Shown: positions 37,022 to 46,853, numbered from the stretch's first letter. The stretch is 55,593 nt of DNA from Gottfriedia acidiceleris (GCF_002128425.1 NZ_NESS01000019.1:1-55593); one strand, 5' to 3'. Notes: generated by a model from the sequence alone, not told the origin. Numbers and translations are program-made.

Positions 37022-37158
37022 AAAAAACCTCTCCACTAAGGAGAGGTTTACCTACACCTTATCTGTCAGCAAAATGCTGCGAGAATTAGCACCGTACTAG
37101 TTAACTAGCCGGTTGCCGGGTTTCATCGGGCTCGGTCCCTCCACCTACTCTGAATAAA
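37022..37158 (-). promoter_or_regulatory. SAM-I riboswitch of mtnWXBD
   Basis: On the minus strand the S-box consensus is clear: TCAGAGTAGGTGGAGGGACC, CCCGATGAAACCCGGCAACC, GGTGCTAATTCTC and a closing AGATAAGG. It is followed by an AACCTCTCC/GGAGAGGTT terminator and T6 (37022-37049). SAM binding should favour termination and switch off mtnWXBD. Confidence 0.97.
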
Positions 37159-37218
37159 GTTAATATTTAATTTTGAATAGTTAATATAATCGCATTATTT
37201 CATGAACAATCACAATTG

Positions 37219-38397
37219 TCAAACATTAAATTTAGAAAATATTTCAATCTCTTTTAATCTAGCGACAGCTTCTTTGAGTCTATCAGTACCTGACAATAGG
37301 CCGACTCTTACATAACCTTCACCATGCTCTCCAAATCCATTTCCAGGAGCGACTGCAATATGTGCTTTTTCTAGTAATAGATCAGCAAATTCCTGAGATG
37401 TAAATCCTGCTGGAATTTTCAACCATGCAAAAAAAGAACCTGCAGGTGCAGTTACGTCCCATCCGATTTCGTGACAACCGCTAATAAATACATTTCTACG
37501 CTCTTCATATAGTGCTAATAATTGTTTTACACTTTCTTGGGATTTGGTTAATGCAACAGCGGCAGCTTCTTGAACAGCAGGGAAGATGCTAACGTAAAGA
37601 TGATCCTGTAATAGATTAATTGCTGCAATGGCTTCTTTATTTCCAACTGCAAAACCGATTCTCCAACCAGCCATATTATAAGTTTTAGAAAGGGTATAAA
37701 TTTCAATACCGCATTCCTTTGCTCCAGGCGTTTGAAGATAACTTAAAGGTTTTTTGCCATCAAAACCAAATGCGCCGTAAGCAAAATCATGACAAACTGT
37801 AATATCATTATTTTTTGCAAGCTCAACAGTTTCTTTAAAAAATTCTTCTGTTGCTACAGCCCCTGTAGGATTATTTGGATAATTAATAAATAATATTTTA
37901 CTAGCATCCAATACATCTTGAGGAATTAATTTATAATCTGGTAAAAACTGATTTTGTTCAAGTAAAGGGAGCGTATATGGTATTGTTTTTGAAAGGGATA
38001 TACCAGATAAATAGTCTGGATATCCTGGGTCTGGAACTAAAATTGTATCTCCCGCGTCACATAAACAAAGTGGTAGCTCAACTAATCCAGCTTTTCCACC
38101 GAATAAAATTGCTACTTCTTCCTCTGCGTCTAAATCAACATCATACTCTCGTTTATAAAATTCTACAACTGCATTTTTTAAAGAGCTCATCCCTCTAAAC
38201 GGAGAATAACGATGAGTTAAAGGGTTTTCAACAGATTGTTGTAATGCTTTTATAATATGGTCGGGTGTAGGCTGATCTGGATTTCCTTGACCAAGATTAA
38301 TAACATCATGACCATCACCTATCGACTGATTCACTTTTTGAACTAGTGAAGCAAAAAATTGTTTTGGTAGATTGTTTAATAGTTTACTATGATTCAA
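37219..38397 (-). CDS. mtnE: Methionine-salvage aminotransferase (2-keto-4-methylthiobutyrate to methionine)
   Basis: A 392-residue fold-type I PLP aminotransferase closely matching B. subtilis MtnE (YkrV). It has NLGQGNPDQPTPDHI, NYPNNPTGAV, the Schiff-base Lys in YTLSKTYNMAGWRIGF, and the substrate loop GNGFGEHGEGYVRVG. It makes methionine by transamination, in B. subtilis with glutamine as favoured donor. The TTG at 38397 is eight bases from GGAG; GTG 38406 is the longer option. It is divergent from mtnU, which supplies the partner omega-amidase. Confidence 0.93.
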   Translation of the reverse strand: MNHSKLLNNLPKQFFASLVQKVNQSIGDGHDVINLGQGNPDQPTPDHIIKALQQSVENPLTHRYSPFRGMSSLKNAVVEFYKREYDVDLDAEEEVAILFGGKAGLVELPLCLCDAGDTILVPDPGYPDYLSGISLSKTIPYTLPLLEQNQFLPDYKLIPQDVLDASKILFINYPNNPTGAVATEEFFKETVELAKNNDITVCHDFAYGAFGFDGKKPLSYLQTPGAKECGIEIYTLSKTYNMAGWRIGFAVGNKEAIAAINLLQDHLYVSIFPAVQEAAAVALTKSQESVKQLLALYEERRNVFISGCHEIGWDVTAPAGSFFAWLKIPAGFTSQEFADLLLEKAHIAVAPGNGFGEHGEGYVRVGLLSGTDRLKEAVARLKEIEIFSKFNV

Positions 38398-38546
38398 GTT
38401 AATCACTCCAAAAATATAATGAATTTAAGTTGATTAGATCGTTTCTTATTCGAATGATTTTTATGAACGACTGTTGCAATAACTTTCACCATCATATATG
38501 CTCGATTTAAAAATGTCTATAAAATTTAGAATAGGGTGAATAAATT

Positions 38547-39332
38547 GTGATTAAAATTGCGTGTATTCAATCAGACGTTATTTTAGGTGAATCTAAGTCT
38601 AATTTAGAGAAAATGAAAGCTCAAATAAACAAAGCTGTCAAAGAAAATATTCATGTAATCGTATTACCGGAGTTATGGACAACAGGTTATTGTTTAGAAG
38701 AAATTGGCTTGCACACTGGTGAACAAGAAGCGGTTATTTCTGAACTTCAGTCGATCGCAAAATCAAATAACGTAACTTTAATTGCTGGTTCATTCCCAAT
38801 CGCAAGAGAAAATGGTGTTACGAATACGTTAATTGTTATTAGCAATACTGGCGAATTAGTAAAAACTTATGATAAAGTGCATTTGTTCCAGCTAATGAAC
38901 GAACATCACTATCTTCAAGCAGGGGAAACAGATGGACTTTTTGAAATCGATGGATTAACTGCTGCAGGTTTTGTTTGCTATGATTTGCGTTTTCCTGAAT
39001 GGATTGGTGCTCATTCTCAAAAAAATGCAAAAGTTTTATTTTTTGTTGCCCAGTGGCCAATTCAAAGAATGAATCACTGGGAAATCTTATTAAAAGCAAG
39101 AGCTATTGAAAATCAATGTTATGTTGTTGCTTGTAATCGAGTAGGGAAGGATTTAGCTAATACATTTGGTGGTGGATCATTGATCATTGACCCTTGGGGT
39201 GAAGTAATTTCGAAAGGCAGCACAAATGAAGAAATCGTGATTGGCGAAATTGATCCGAAAAAAGTTGATGAAATACGTGGTACGATCCCTATTTTTGAAG
39301 ACAGAAAAGAAGAAATTTACAAAAAATTTTAA
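38547..39332 (+). CDS. mtnU: Omega-amidase-type carbon-nitrogen hydrolase
   Basis: A 261-residue nitrilase-superfamily protein with the Glu-Lys-Cys triad visible in VLPELWTTGY, YDKVHLF and GFVCYDLRFPEW. The B. subtilis equivalent MtnU hydrolyses 2-oxoglutaramate, pulling forward the glutamine-dependent MtnE reaction. It starts with GTG behind AGGGTGA. It is divergent from mtnE and upstream of the mtnKA riboswitch, as in other bacilli. Confidence 0.92.
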   Translation: MIKIACIQSDVILGESKSNLEKMKAQINKAVKENIHVIVLPELWTTGYCLEEIGLHTGEQEAVISELQSIAKSNNVTLIAGSFPIARENGVTNTLIVISNTGELVKTYDKVHLFQLMNEHHYLQAGETDGLFEIDGLTAAGFVCYDLRFPEWIGAHSQKNAKVLFFVAQWPIQRMNHWEILLKARAIENQCYVVACNRVGKDLANTFGGGSLIIDPWGEVISKGSTNEEIVIGEIDPKKVDEIRGTIPIFEDRKEEIYKKF

Positions 39333-39395
39333 AAAAGTAATTGACAAATTAAAAATCTATAAACTAAAATACGATTATAAAATCAAATATGCGAA

Positions 39396-39605
39396 CTCTT
39401 ATTTTGAGTAGGCGGAGGGATTTGGCCCGACGATGCCCAGCAACCGACCGTAATACCATTGTGAAATGGGGCGTATTGTACGCCTGAGCTTAAATGCTCA
39501 GTAAGGCACGGTGCTAATTCCAACAGAAAAGAAATTTTCTGGTAGATAAGAGACGAAAGCCAATTAGTATTGCCTCTTTTCGTCTCGGAAAAGAGGCTTT
39601 TTATT
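39396..39605 (+). promoter_or_regulatory. SAM-I riboswitch of mtnKA
   Basis: An S-box aptamer: CTTATTTTGAGTAGGCGGAG, GGCCCGACGATGCCCAGCAA, GGTGCTAATTCC and AGATAAGAG. The antiterminator pairs GAGACGAAA (39550-39558) with TTTCGTCTC (39578-39586). The competing terminator is GCCTCTTTTC with GAAAAGAGGC (39572-39597) plus T5. Confidence 0.97.
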
Positions 39606-39633
39606 TTGTGAAAAATCAAGGGAGATGAATAGA

Positions 39634-40800
39634 ATGACTGTTATTGAACGAAAAGAATATAGACCATTAACAGAAGCAACTGCCATTACATATATACAAA
39701 AACTTGGATATTTTAAGAATGAACTATGTGAATGTGTAGAAATCGGGGATGGAAATTTAAATTTAGTGTTTAAAATTAATCCAGTGGGAAGCGAGAAGGG
39801 GTTAATTATAAAACAGGCTCTACCATATGCAAAAGTTGTCGGTGAAAGCTGGCCACTTACATTAAATCGAGCAACGATCGAGAGTAATGCGACAAAAATA
39901 TACAATGAGTTAATCCCATTACATTCGCCAAAAATTTTAGAACATGACGAAGATCAAGCTGTAACTGTAATGGAGGATCTTTCTCACTTACAAATATTAC
40001 GAAAAGGTCTCATAGAGAAAAAAAGTTATCCGTTTTTAGCTGAGCATATTGGTGAATTTTTAGCAAAATCATTATTCTTCACTTCGGACTTTGGAACTTC
40101 ACCAGCTAAGAAAAAAGAGTTAGAGTATCTTTTTAATAATCCAGACTTATGTGATATAACAGAAAATCTTGTTTATACAGATCCATTTTTTAACAGTGAA
40201 ACAAATAGTTTTGAAGAAGAATTAACAGATGAAATTCAAGAGCTTTGGAATGATGCAGATCTACAAATTGAGGTTGCGAAACTAAAATTAGATTTTTTAT
40301 CGAAAAAAGAAGCTTTATTACACGGTGATTTACATACGGGAAGTATTTTCGTATCTGCAACAGAAACAAAAATAATTGACCCAGAATTTGCATTTGTAGG
40401 ACCAATCGGATTTGATTTAGGTCAAATTCAGGCAAATTTACTTTTTCAACTTTTCAGCCGTACTGAACTAAAAGACGAAATTATCGAACACATTTTAAAC
40501 GTTGAAAAAGTTTTTAATGAAACATTTATTCGACTATGGGAAGAACACAGTGTTAGACCGTTTAATCAATTAGCACTAATTAAAGAAAAACTAGAAGGCT
40601 ATTGGGTGGATGCTATTGGGGTTATAGGATGTGAATTAATCCGTAGAAGTATCGGTCTTGCTCATGTTGAAGATATTGATGCACTGGAACATAACCAAAA
40701 AATTGAAGCGAAGAAAAAAGTCTTAAAATTCGGAGTTTATTGTATAAAAAATAGATTTACTATTGGGAATATTGGGAATTTAATTAGTGGATTGGAGTAA
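39634..40800 (+). CDS. mtnK: S-methyl-5-thioribose kinase
   Basis: A 388-residue APH-fold kinase that phosphorylates methylthioribose at position 1. Motifs: EIGDGNLNLVFKI-type start, IIKQALPYAKVVGESWPL, HGDLHTGSIF and IDPEFAFVGPIGFDLG. The length matches B. subtilis MtnK. The ATG at 39634 is nine bases after AAGGGAG; the ATG at 39625 abuts it. It is the first gene of mtnK-mtnA under the second S-box. Confidence 0.95.
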   Translation: MTVIERKEYRPLTEATAITYIQKLGYFKNELCECVEIGDGNLNLVFKINPVGSEKGLIIKQALPYAKVVGESWPLTLNRATIESNATKIYNELIPLHSPKILEHDEDQAVTVMEDLSHLQILRKGLIEKKSYPFLAEHIGEFLAKSLFFTSDFGTSPAKKKELEYLFNNPDLCDITENLVYTDPFFNSETNSFEEELTDEIQELWNDADLQIEVAKLKLDFLSKKEALLHGDLHTGSIFVSATETKIIDPEFAFVGPIGFDLGQIQANLLFQLFSRTELKDEIIEHILNVEKVFNETFIRLWEEHSVRPFNQLALIKEKLEGYWVDAIGVIGCELIRRSIGLAHVEDIDALEHNQKIEAKKKVLKFGVYCIKNRFTIGNIGNLISGLE

Positions 40801-40806
40801 TAATCG

Positions 40807-41856
40807 ATGACTACATTACAGCAAATACCTGAATCATTACAATGGAACGGTGAAAGTTTAAAAATTTTAGACCAAACTAAATTACCAACTGAAATACACT
40901 ATTTTGTTGCAACGACATTAGTAGATGTACGTGAAGCAATCGTAAAATTACAAGTAAGAGGAGCACCAGCGATTGGTCTAGCAGCTGCATATGGACTTTA
41001 TTTAGGTGTTCGAGAAATTGAAACCAAACAGATTGACGAATTTCATCATCAAGCAAGAATCTTAGCGGATGAACTAATTAGTGCTAGACCCACTGCAGTA
41101 AATTTAGCATGGGCAGTACAAAAGCTAATTACTTCTAGTAAAGAAGCAAAGACAGTAACCGAAGCTAAATTAATTATCATGGAAGAAGCGATTAAATTAC
41201 ATGTAGCAGATGAATCAACTTGCAAAGAAATCGGTGAAAACGCCTTAACATTATTACACGATGGTGCTGCCATATTAACTCATTGCAATGCAGGTAGTAT
41301 TGCAACAAGTCGATACGGAACAGCATTAGCTCCACTTCACTTAGCAAAAGAAAAAGGCTGGGAAATTTCAGCTTATGCAACAGAAACAAGACCAGTATTT
41401 CAAGGTGCAAGACTAACATCTTGGGAATTAAACCAAAGTGGTATCCCGGTTACATTATTAACTGATAATATGGTCGGTTACTTATTACAAAACAAAAAAG
41501 TTGATGCAGTTATTGTTGGAGCCGATCGCATTACTGCAAATGGGGACACTGCAAATAAAATTGGAACATTGCAATTAGCGATTTTAGCTAACTTTTATCA
41601 AATTCCATTCTATGTAGCTGCTCCTTTATCAACAATCGACTTATCAATCGAATCAGGAAATGAAATTGTAATTGAACAACGCGATCGTTCTGAAGTAACG
41701 CATATCGGAAATGTTCAAATTGCCCCTGAAGGAATCGATGTACTAAACCCAGCGTTTGACGTGACGCCGAATGAATTAATAACGGCGATTATTACAGAAA
41801 AAGGAATTGTTTCTAGTGATTTTAAAGAAACGTTTGAAAGTTGGGGGCAAGAGTAA
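40807..41856 (+). CDS. mtnA: S-methyl-5-thioribose-1-phosphate isomerase
   Basis: A 349-residue member of the eIF2B-alpha-like isomerase family. Signatures: QVRGAPAIGLAAAYGLYLG, THCNAGSIATSRYGTAL, GADRITANGDTANKIGT. It opens the ribose ring to methylthioribulose-1-phosphate, feeding MtnB. The gene starts six bases after mtnK, with GGAG inside the end of mtnK. A terminator follows. Confidence 0.95.
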   Translation: MTTLQQIPESLQWNGESLKILDQTKLPTEIHYFVATTLVDVREAIVKLQVRGAPAIGLAAAYGLYLGVREIETKQIDEFHHQARILADELISARPTAVNLAWAVQKLITSSKEAKTVTEAKLIIMEEAIKLHVADESTCKEIGENALTLLHDGAAILTHCNAGSIATSRYGTALAPLHLAKEKGWEISAYATETRPVFQGARLTSWELNQSGIPVTLLTDNMVGYLLQNKKVDAVIVGADRITANGDTANKIGTLQLAILANFYQIPFYVAAPLSTIDLSIESGNEIVIEQRDRSEVTHIGNVQIAPEGIDVLNPAFDVTPNELITAIITEKGIVSSDFKETFESWGQE

Positions 41857-41890
41857 TTGAATTGAACTAAAATAAACATTCTTCTATAGC

Positions 41891-41926
41891 AAAAGTCCCT
41901 CAATAAAAAGTTGAGGGACTTTTAGT
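41891..41926 (+). terminator. Terminator of mtnKA
   Basis: A 13-bp stem AAAAGTCCCTCAA/TTGAGGGACTTTT with a 7-base loop. Confidence 0.95.
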
Positions 41927-42181
41927 TGAAAAAGTTTACTTCTTCCCTAGGAAATAGTTAAAAAGAGCAATTTTTCTTATACGATTTTAAAAAGTAAGTT
42001 GAGGGTCTATGTACTCGCTTTCCAGTTTTGAAATATTCGTTTAAGTAAATCGTAACCTACTATTAATATAGAAATAAATAAAAATGAGCTTCTCGTCATT
42101 TACTTGAATTAAAATATATGAAAACTTGTTTAGTTATAATATTTTTGAAAAGATTGAAAGCAAATGAGTTAATAATAGAAG

Positions 42182-42218
42182 AAAAAACATCTTGTAGGAA
42201 AATATAGGATGTTTTTTT
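42182..42218 (+). terminator. Orphan terminator in a 450-bp gap
   Basis: AAAAAACATC/GATGTTTTTT stem with T-run inside the gene-free stretch 41857-42307. No gene precedes it in that stretch, so it may guard the nucleoside hydrolase gene or be a relic. Confidence 0.65.
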
Positions 42219-42307
42219 ATACTTTTCAAATACATAACAACATAGCATTATATCAAAGAAATAATAAAGGAATTACATCAAAGTTTTGATATAAAGGAGC
42301 TAAGCAA

Positions 42308-43252
42308 ATGGGGAAGAAAGTGTTATTCTTCGGCGATGTAGGAATTGATGATGCGATTGCTTTGGTTTATGCACGATTAACAGAAGAGATTGATATAATT
42401 GGGATTGTGGCGGATTATGGGAATGTATCTAAAAAAGAAACGACTAGGAATGTTCGGTTTTTACTTAAAAGATCAGGAAAAGAATATATTAAAGTCTATG
42501 GAGGTGCCGAGAAGCCAATGACGGGAGAAATCCCAACCTATTACCTCGATATACATGGTCCGTTCGGTTTAGGTCCAATCGATCCAGGTTTAAAGTTAGA
42601 GAACTTAGAAAATTTTTGTGATGTGATCAATTTGATTGAGCAATATAAGGATGAACTAATTATTGTGAATACTGGGAGGTTAACCTCGCTAGCCACCTTG
42701 TTTATCTTATACGAGGATCTGATGAAAAGTGTGAATTCTTACTATATTATGGGCGGGGCCTTTTTATATCCTGGAAATGTTACACCAATTGCAGAAGCGA
42801 ATTTTCATGGAGATCCGATCGCAGCTAATATCGTAATGAAGTATGTAAAAGGTGCATATATTTTTCCGTTAAATGTAACGCAAAATGGCATAGTTACTCC
42901 TGCAATGGCCAATTATATTCACTCTAAAGGGAAAACCGATCTTGTAAAACCATTATTAGATTACTATTATTTCAACTTTTATCAAAAGAAGGTACCGGGC
43001 ATACAAGGGAGTCCAGTACATGATGCGGTAACACTCATGGCAGTCATTCGAAGCGATTTATTTACATTCTATCAATCTGCTGTTGTAATTGATTCAACCG
43101 ATGTGGCTAGAGGTCAAAGTATTGCAGATTTTCGAGTAACAGATACTCCTGAGAAATTTGATGGGAGACCACAACAACATATCGCAATAGGCTTAAATTA
43201 TGAAGGTTTTTATAAGGATTTTATGTCAATTATGACTGGTGAGAAATTTTAG
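42308..43252 (+). CDS. Nucleoside hydrolase (IUNH family), atypical active-site motif
   Basis: A 314-residue inosine-uridine nucleoside hydrolase-like protein: VLFFGDVGIDDAIALVYARL start, NTGRLTSLATLF, YIMGGAFLYPGNVTPIAEAN with the FHGDPIAANIV stretch, and SPVHDAVTLMAVI with the C-terminal Asp. The calcium motif DxDxGxDD lacks its first Asp: Phe occupies that position and only GDVGIDD remains. Similar variants occur in other bacilli. The usual reaction is ribonucleoside to base plus ribose; activity here is uncertain. AAGGAGC precedes the ATG. Monocistronic. Confidence 0.87.
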   Translation: MGKKVLFFGDVGIDDAIALVYARLTEEIDIIGIVADYGNVSKKETTRNVRFLLKRSGKEYIKVYGGAEKPMTGEIPTYYLDIHGPFGLGPIDPGLKLENLENFCDVINLIEQYKDELIIVNTGRLTSLATLFILYEDLMKSVNSYYIMGGAFLYPGNVTPIAEANFHGDPIAANIVMKYVKGAYIFPLNVTQNGIVTPAMANYIHSKGKTDLVKPLLDYYYFNFYQKKVPGIQGSPVHDAVTLMAVIRSDLFTFYQSAVVIDSTDVARGQSIADFRVTDTPEKFDGRPQQHIAIGLNYEGFYKDFMSIMTGEKF

Positions 43253-43473
43253 ATTAAAATGTATTAGAGAAAATATTCGAAATACGATTCATACTTTAGT
43301 GGTTAAAGCAATCGTTTAATTTAAATTTAGAGTTAAGATCGGATGGGACAGATATAATATATGAAGTGATTAATCAAAATAAGGACAAAAATGGTAAGAA
43401 AATGAAAAATACTTTGCTTCTATGTAATAAAATAGGTGTTTCCATTTTGAACGTTAATTGAATACAAACTGTC

Positions 43474-43507
43474 ATAATCTCCAAACTAAGGGAGATTATT
43501 TTTTTTT
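43474..43507 (+). terminator. Intrinsic terminator before the glnR promoter
   Basis: A perfect ATAATCTCC/GGAGATTAT stem with an 8-base loop and T9. It probably insulates the gln locus from upstream transcription, 220 bases after the nucleoside hydrolase stop. Confidence 0.85.
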
Positions 43508-43564
43508 AATAAACATAGTAGAATTTTAACTAATATTGCATAGAATAAAAAACAAATATTTTCA

Positions 43565-43615
43565 TGTTAGATTTTCTAACATCGTATTGACAGATTATCT
43601 AACATGAAATAAAAT
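43565..43615 (+). promoter_or_regulatory. glnR promoter with two GlnR/TnrA boxes
   Basis: Box 1 TGTTAGATTTTCTAACA (43565-43581) fits the TGTNAN7TNACA consensus. Box 2 TGACAGATTATCTAACA (43588-43604) is 23 bases downstream and overlaps the -35 TTGACA (43587-43592). With a 17-bp spacer the -10 is TAAAAT (43610-43615). The arrangement predicts autorepression of the glnR locus under nitrogen excess. Confidence 0.92.
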
Positions 43616-43644
43616 ACTTATAGATGAACGAAAGGAGCATTGCT

Positions 43645-44046
43645 ATGAATGATCAAGTAAGACGCTCAACGCCACTTTTCCCAATCGGAATAGTCATTTC
43701 GTTAACTGAATTATCTGCAAGACAAATTCGATATTATGAAGAGCATGATCTAATTCGACCAGCTCGTACAGAAGGTAATCGACGATTATTTTCTTTCAAT
43801 GATGTCGATCGCTTATTAGAGATAAAAACTTTTATAGAACAAGGCTTAAATTTAGCAGGAATCAAAGAAGTACTCAATTTAAAATCGTCAGAAAAATCCA
43901 AAGAAACAATTGTTCAACAAGTCATTGTTGAAAAATCAATATCAGATGAACAGCTTCGAAAAATGCTTCGTCAAGAGTTATATCAAAATGGTAAGTTAGG
44001 TAAAACTTCTTTACGCCAAGGAGATATGTCTCGATTCTTTCATTAA
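43645..44046 (+). CDS. glnR: Nitrogen regulator GlnR (MerR family)
   Basis: A 133-residue MerR-type repressor matching B. subtilis Gln[40 protein letters not shown], a variable helix and the C-terminal tail QGDMSRFFH, where feedback-inhibited glutamine synthetase relieves autoinhibition in B. subtilis. The ATG at 43645 follows AAAGGAG; a longer frame begins at 43624. It is the first gene of the locus and precedes two glutamine synthetase genes. Confidence 0.96.
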   Translation: MNDQVRRSTPLFPIGIVISLTELSARQIRYYEEHDLIRPARTEGNRRLFSFNDVDRLLEIKTFIEQGLNLAGIKEVLNLKSSEKSKETIVQQVIVEKSISDEQLRKMLRQELYQNGKLGKTSLRQGDMSRFFH

Positions 44047-44103
44047 GTTATTGATTAAATCCGGATTATTCTAGCTTTTATATTTATATGGGGGGAAATA
44101 TAA

Positions 44104-45405
44104 ATGAAAAAGGAAACGATTTTAAATAGTGTAAAAGAACACTGTCTAGAGTTTGTACAGTTATTTTTTACAGATGTAGAAGGGGTATTCAAACATTTAG
44201 AACTACCAATCACACAAATTGAAAAAATACTTAATAATGAAACTATGTTTGATGGCTCTAGTATTAACGGTTTCACAAAAATTGAAGCAAGTGATATGAT
44301 GCTTTTCCCAGATTTGAATACTTGGAAAGTCGACACTAACGAAAAAGTTGGACTCTTCATTTGCGATGTTTATTATCCAAATGGCACACCTTTTGAAGGT
44401 GATCCAAGAAATGTGCTTAAACGAGCAATTGAAAAAGCGACTGACAAGGGATTTACTTCATTTAATGTAGGACCTGAACCTGAATTCTTCCTATTTACTA
44501 AAGAAGGAAATCAGCTAGTTCCAAATGACAATGGTGGATATTTTGATGTAGCCCCCCTAGATAAAACAGTTACAATTAGACGTGAAATTACGAAAGCACT
44601 TCAGGCGTTAGGGTTAGAAGTTGAGGCCCTGCATCACGAAGTTGCGATCGGTCAACATGAGATTGATTGGAAATACGCACCAGGATTACAAACAGCTGAT
44701 AATATTCAATTATTTAAATATACAGTTAAAACAATTGCTGAAAAAAATGGTTTAGTTGCTACATTTATGCCAAAACCAATTTTTGGAGAAAATGGCTCAG
44801 GTATGCATTGTCATATGAGTCTAGGAAATGATAATGGTAATGCCTTTTATGATCAGCATGATTCAATTGGATTATCTGAAACAGCACGACAATTTATTGC
44901 AGGTGTTTTAACACATGCTCGTGCAAATGCTTCAGTTACAAATCCGACAGTTAATTCATATAAGCGTTTAGTTCCAGGCTATGAGGCACCAGTTTATGTA
45001 GCTTGGTCACAAAGTAATCGTACTTGTACAATTCGTATACCGGCTGCAAGAGGTGCTGGTACAAGAATCGAAATACGAAATCCAGACCCATCTGCAAATC
45101 CTTATTTAGCTTTAGCTGTATTATTATCTGCAGGCTTGGATGGTATTGAAAGAAAATTAACACCACCGGTCGAACGTAGTGAAAACCTGTATTTGATGGA
45201 TGATGTAACTAGAAAAGCAGAAGGCATTGAAACATTGCCTGGAAGCTTACTTGAAGCAGTTACAGAACTTGAAAACAGTGAATTTTTACAGCAAGTTTTA
45301 GGGAAACACGTATTTTATTCATTCCTTCAAAACAAAAAAGAAGAATGGGATGCATATCGATTACGTGTATCAGAATGGGAGAAAGAAACATATTTAAACT
45401 GCTAA
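44104..45405 (+). CDS. Second, divergent type I glutamine synthetase
   Basis: A 433-residue GSI-alpha-like enzyme with all core motifs: [72 protein letters not shown]. It is about 11 residues shorter than GlnA. Where GlnA has the feedback residue Arg62 (GFVRIEESD), this copy has Lys59 (GFTKIEASD), so feedback control may differ. Codon usage is ordinary (many CGA/AGA Arg), unlike the highly biased glnA. GGGGGG precedes the ATG. It lies between glnR and glnA, and a terminator follows it. Confidence 0.92.
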   Translation: MKKETILNSVKEHCLEFVQLFFTDVEGVFKHLELPITQIEKILNNETMFDGSSINGFTKIEASDMMLFPDLNTWKVDTNEKVGLFICDVYYPNGTPFEGDPRNVLKRAIEKATDKGFTSFNVGPEPEFFLFTKEGNQLVPNDNGGYFDVAPLDKTVTIRREITKALQALGLEVEALHHEVAIGQHEIDWKYAPGLQTADNIQLFKYTVKTIAEKNGLVATFMPKPIFGENGSGMHCHMSLGNDNGNAFYDQHDSIGLSETARQFIAGVLTHARANASVTNPTVNSYKRLVPGYEAPVYVAWSQSNRTCTIRIPAARGAGTRIEIRNPDPSANPYLALAVLLSAGLDGIERKLTPPVERSENLYLMDDVTRKAEGIETLPGSLLEAVTELENSEFLQQVLGKHVFYSFLQNKKEEWDAYRLRVSEWEKETYLNC

Positions 45406-45424
45406 TCACTAAATTTAAAATAAA

Positions 45425-45466
45425 AAAATAGAAAAGTGGAGTGGAATAGTTCTACTTTTCTATTTT
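45425..45466 (+). terminator. Terminator/attenuator between the two glutamine synthetase genes
   Basis: A 16-bp stem AAAATAGAAAAGTGGA with TCTACTTTTCTATTTT (45425-45440, 45451-45466) and limited T-run. It could reduce read-through into glnA, implying a separate glnA promoter. Confidence 0.75.
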
Positions 45467-45518
45467 AAAGTGTGTTAGACTAATTTTGTTTGTTGCATAC
45501 GAAAGGGGAACTTTTATA

Positions 45519-46853
45519 ATGGCTAAGTTTACTAAAGAAGATATTTTCCGTATTTCAAAAGAACAAAACGTAAAGTACATACGTCTACAATTTACGGATT
45601 TACTAGGAATTATCAAAAACGTTGAAATTCCAGTAAGTCAGCTTGAAAAAGCTTTAGACAATAAAATGATGTTTGACGGTTCTTCAATTGAAGGATTCGT
45701 TCGTATCGAAGAATCAGATATGTACTTATTCCCTGATTTAGACACTTGGGTAGTATTCCCATGGACTGCTGAAAAAGGAAAAGTAGCTCGTTTAATCTGT
45801 GATATTTACAATGCAGATGGTACTCCATTTGAAGGAGATCCTCGTAATAACTTAAAACGTATGTTAAAAGAAATGGAAGCTTTAGGCTTCACAGATTTCA
45901 ACTTAGGACCTGAGCCAGAATTCTTCTTATTTAAATTAGATGAAAAAGGCGAACCAACACTTGAATTAAACGATAAAGGTGGTTACTTCGACTTAGCACC
46001 TACTGATTTAGGTGAAAACTGCCGTCGTGATATCGTACTTGAATTAGAAGAAATGGGCTTTGAAATTGAAGCTTCTCACCACGAAGTAGCTCCAGGACAA
46101 CATGAAATTGATTTCAAATATGCTGGTGCAATCAAAGCTTGTGATGACATTCAAACATTTAAATTAGTTGTAAAAACAATCGCTCGTAAACACGGTTTAC
46201 ACGCAACATTCATGCCAAAACCATTATTTGGTGTAAACGGTTCTGGAATGCACTGTAACTTATCATTATTTACAAATGGTAAAAACGCATTTTACGATGA
46301 GACTGGAGAGTTAGGTTTAAGCGAAACTGCACGTCACTTTATCGCAGGTATCTTAAAACACGCACCAAGCTTTACAGCTGTAACAAACCCAACTGTAAAC
46401 TCGTACAAGCGTTTAGTACCAGGCTATGAAGCTCCATGTTACGTTGCTTGGTCTGCAAGAAACCGTAGTCCACTAATTCGTATTCCTGCATCTCGTGGCT
46501 TAAGCACACGTGTAGAAGTACGTTCAGTTGACCCAGCTGCAAACCCATACTTAGCATTATCAGTACTATTAGCAGCAGGCTTAGACGGAATCAAAAACAA
46601 ATTAGAAGCTCCAGCTCCAGTAGACCGTAACATCTATGTTATGTCTAAAGAAGAGCGCGAAGAAGTTGGAATCATCGATTTACCAGCAACTTTAGCAGCT
46701 GCACTTGACTTATTAAAAACTGACGAAGTAATCGTAGGTGCTTTAGGATCACACTTATTCGAACACTTCGTTGAAGCAAAAGAAATTGAATGGGATATCT
46801 TCCGTACTCAAGTTCACCCTTGGGAAAGAGATCAATACATGTCAGTATATTAA
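45519..46853 (+). CDS. glnA: Glutamine synthetase type I (housekeeping)
   Basis: A 444-residue enzyme, the usual Bacillus length. It has [15 protein letters not shown] with Arg62, [22 protein letters not shown], the [17 protein letters not shown] flap with Glu, and the C-terminal [12 protein letters not shown]. It is the GSI-alpha class without adenylylation site. Codon usage is strongly biased (CGT, AAC, TTA, GAA), a sign of high expression. AAAGGGG precedes the ATG. Feedback-inhibited GlnA controls GlnR and TnrA in B. subtilis. Confidence 0.97.
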   Translation: MAKFTKEDIFRISKEQNVKYIRLQFTDLLGIIKNVEIPVSQLEKALDNKMMFDGSSIEGFVRIEESDMYLFPDLDTWVVFPWTAEKGKVARLICDIYNADGTPFEGDPRNNLKRMLKEMEALGFTDFNLGPEPEFFLFKLDEKGEPTLELNDKGGYFDLAPTDLGENCRRDIVLELEEMGFEIEASHHEVAPGQHEIDFKYAGAIKACDDIQTFKLVVKTIARKHGLHATFMPKPLFGVNGSGMHCNLSLFTNGKNAFYDETGELGLSETARHFIAGILKHAPSFTAVTNPTVNSYKRLVPGYEAPCYVAWSARNRSPLIRIPASRGLSTRVEVRSVDPAANPYLALSVLLAAGLDGIKNKLEAPAPVDRNIYVMSKEEREEVGIIDLPATLAAALDLLKTDEVIVGALGSHLFEHFVEAKEIEWDIFRTQVHPWERDQYMSVY

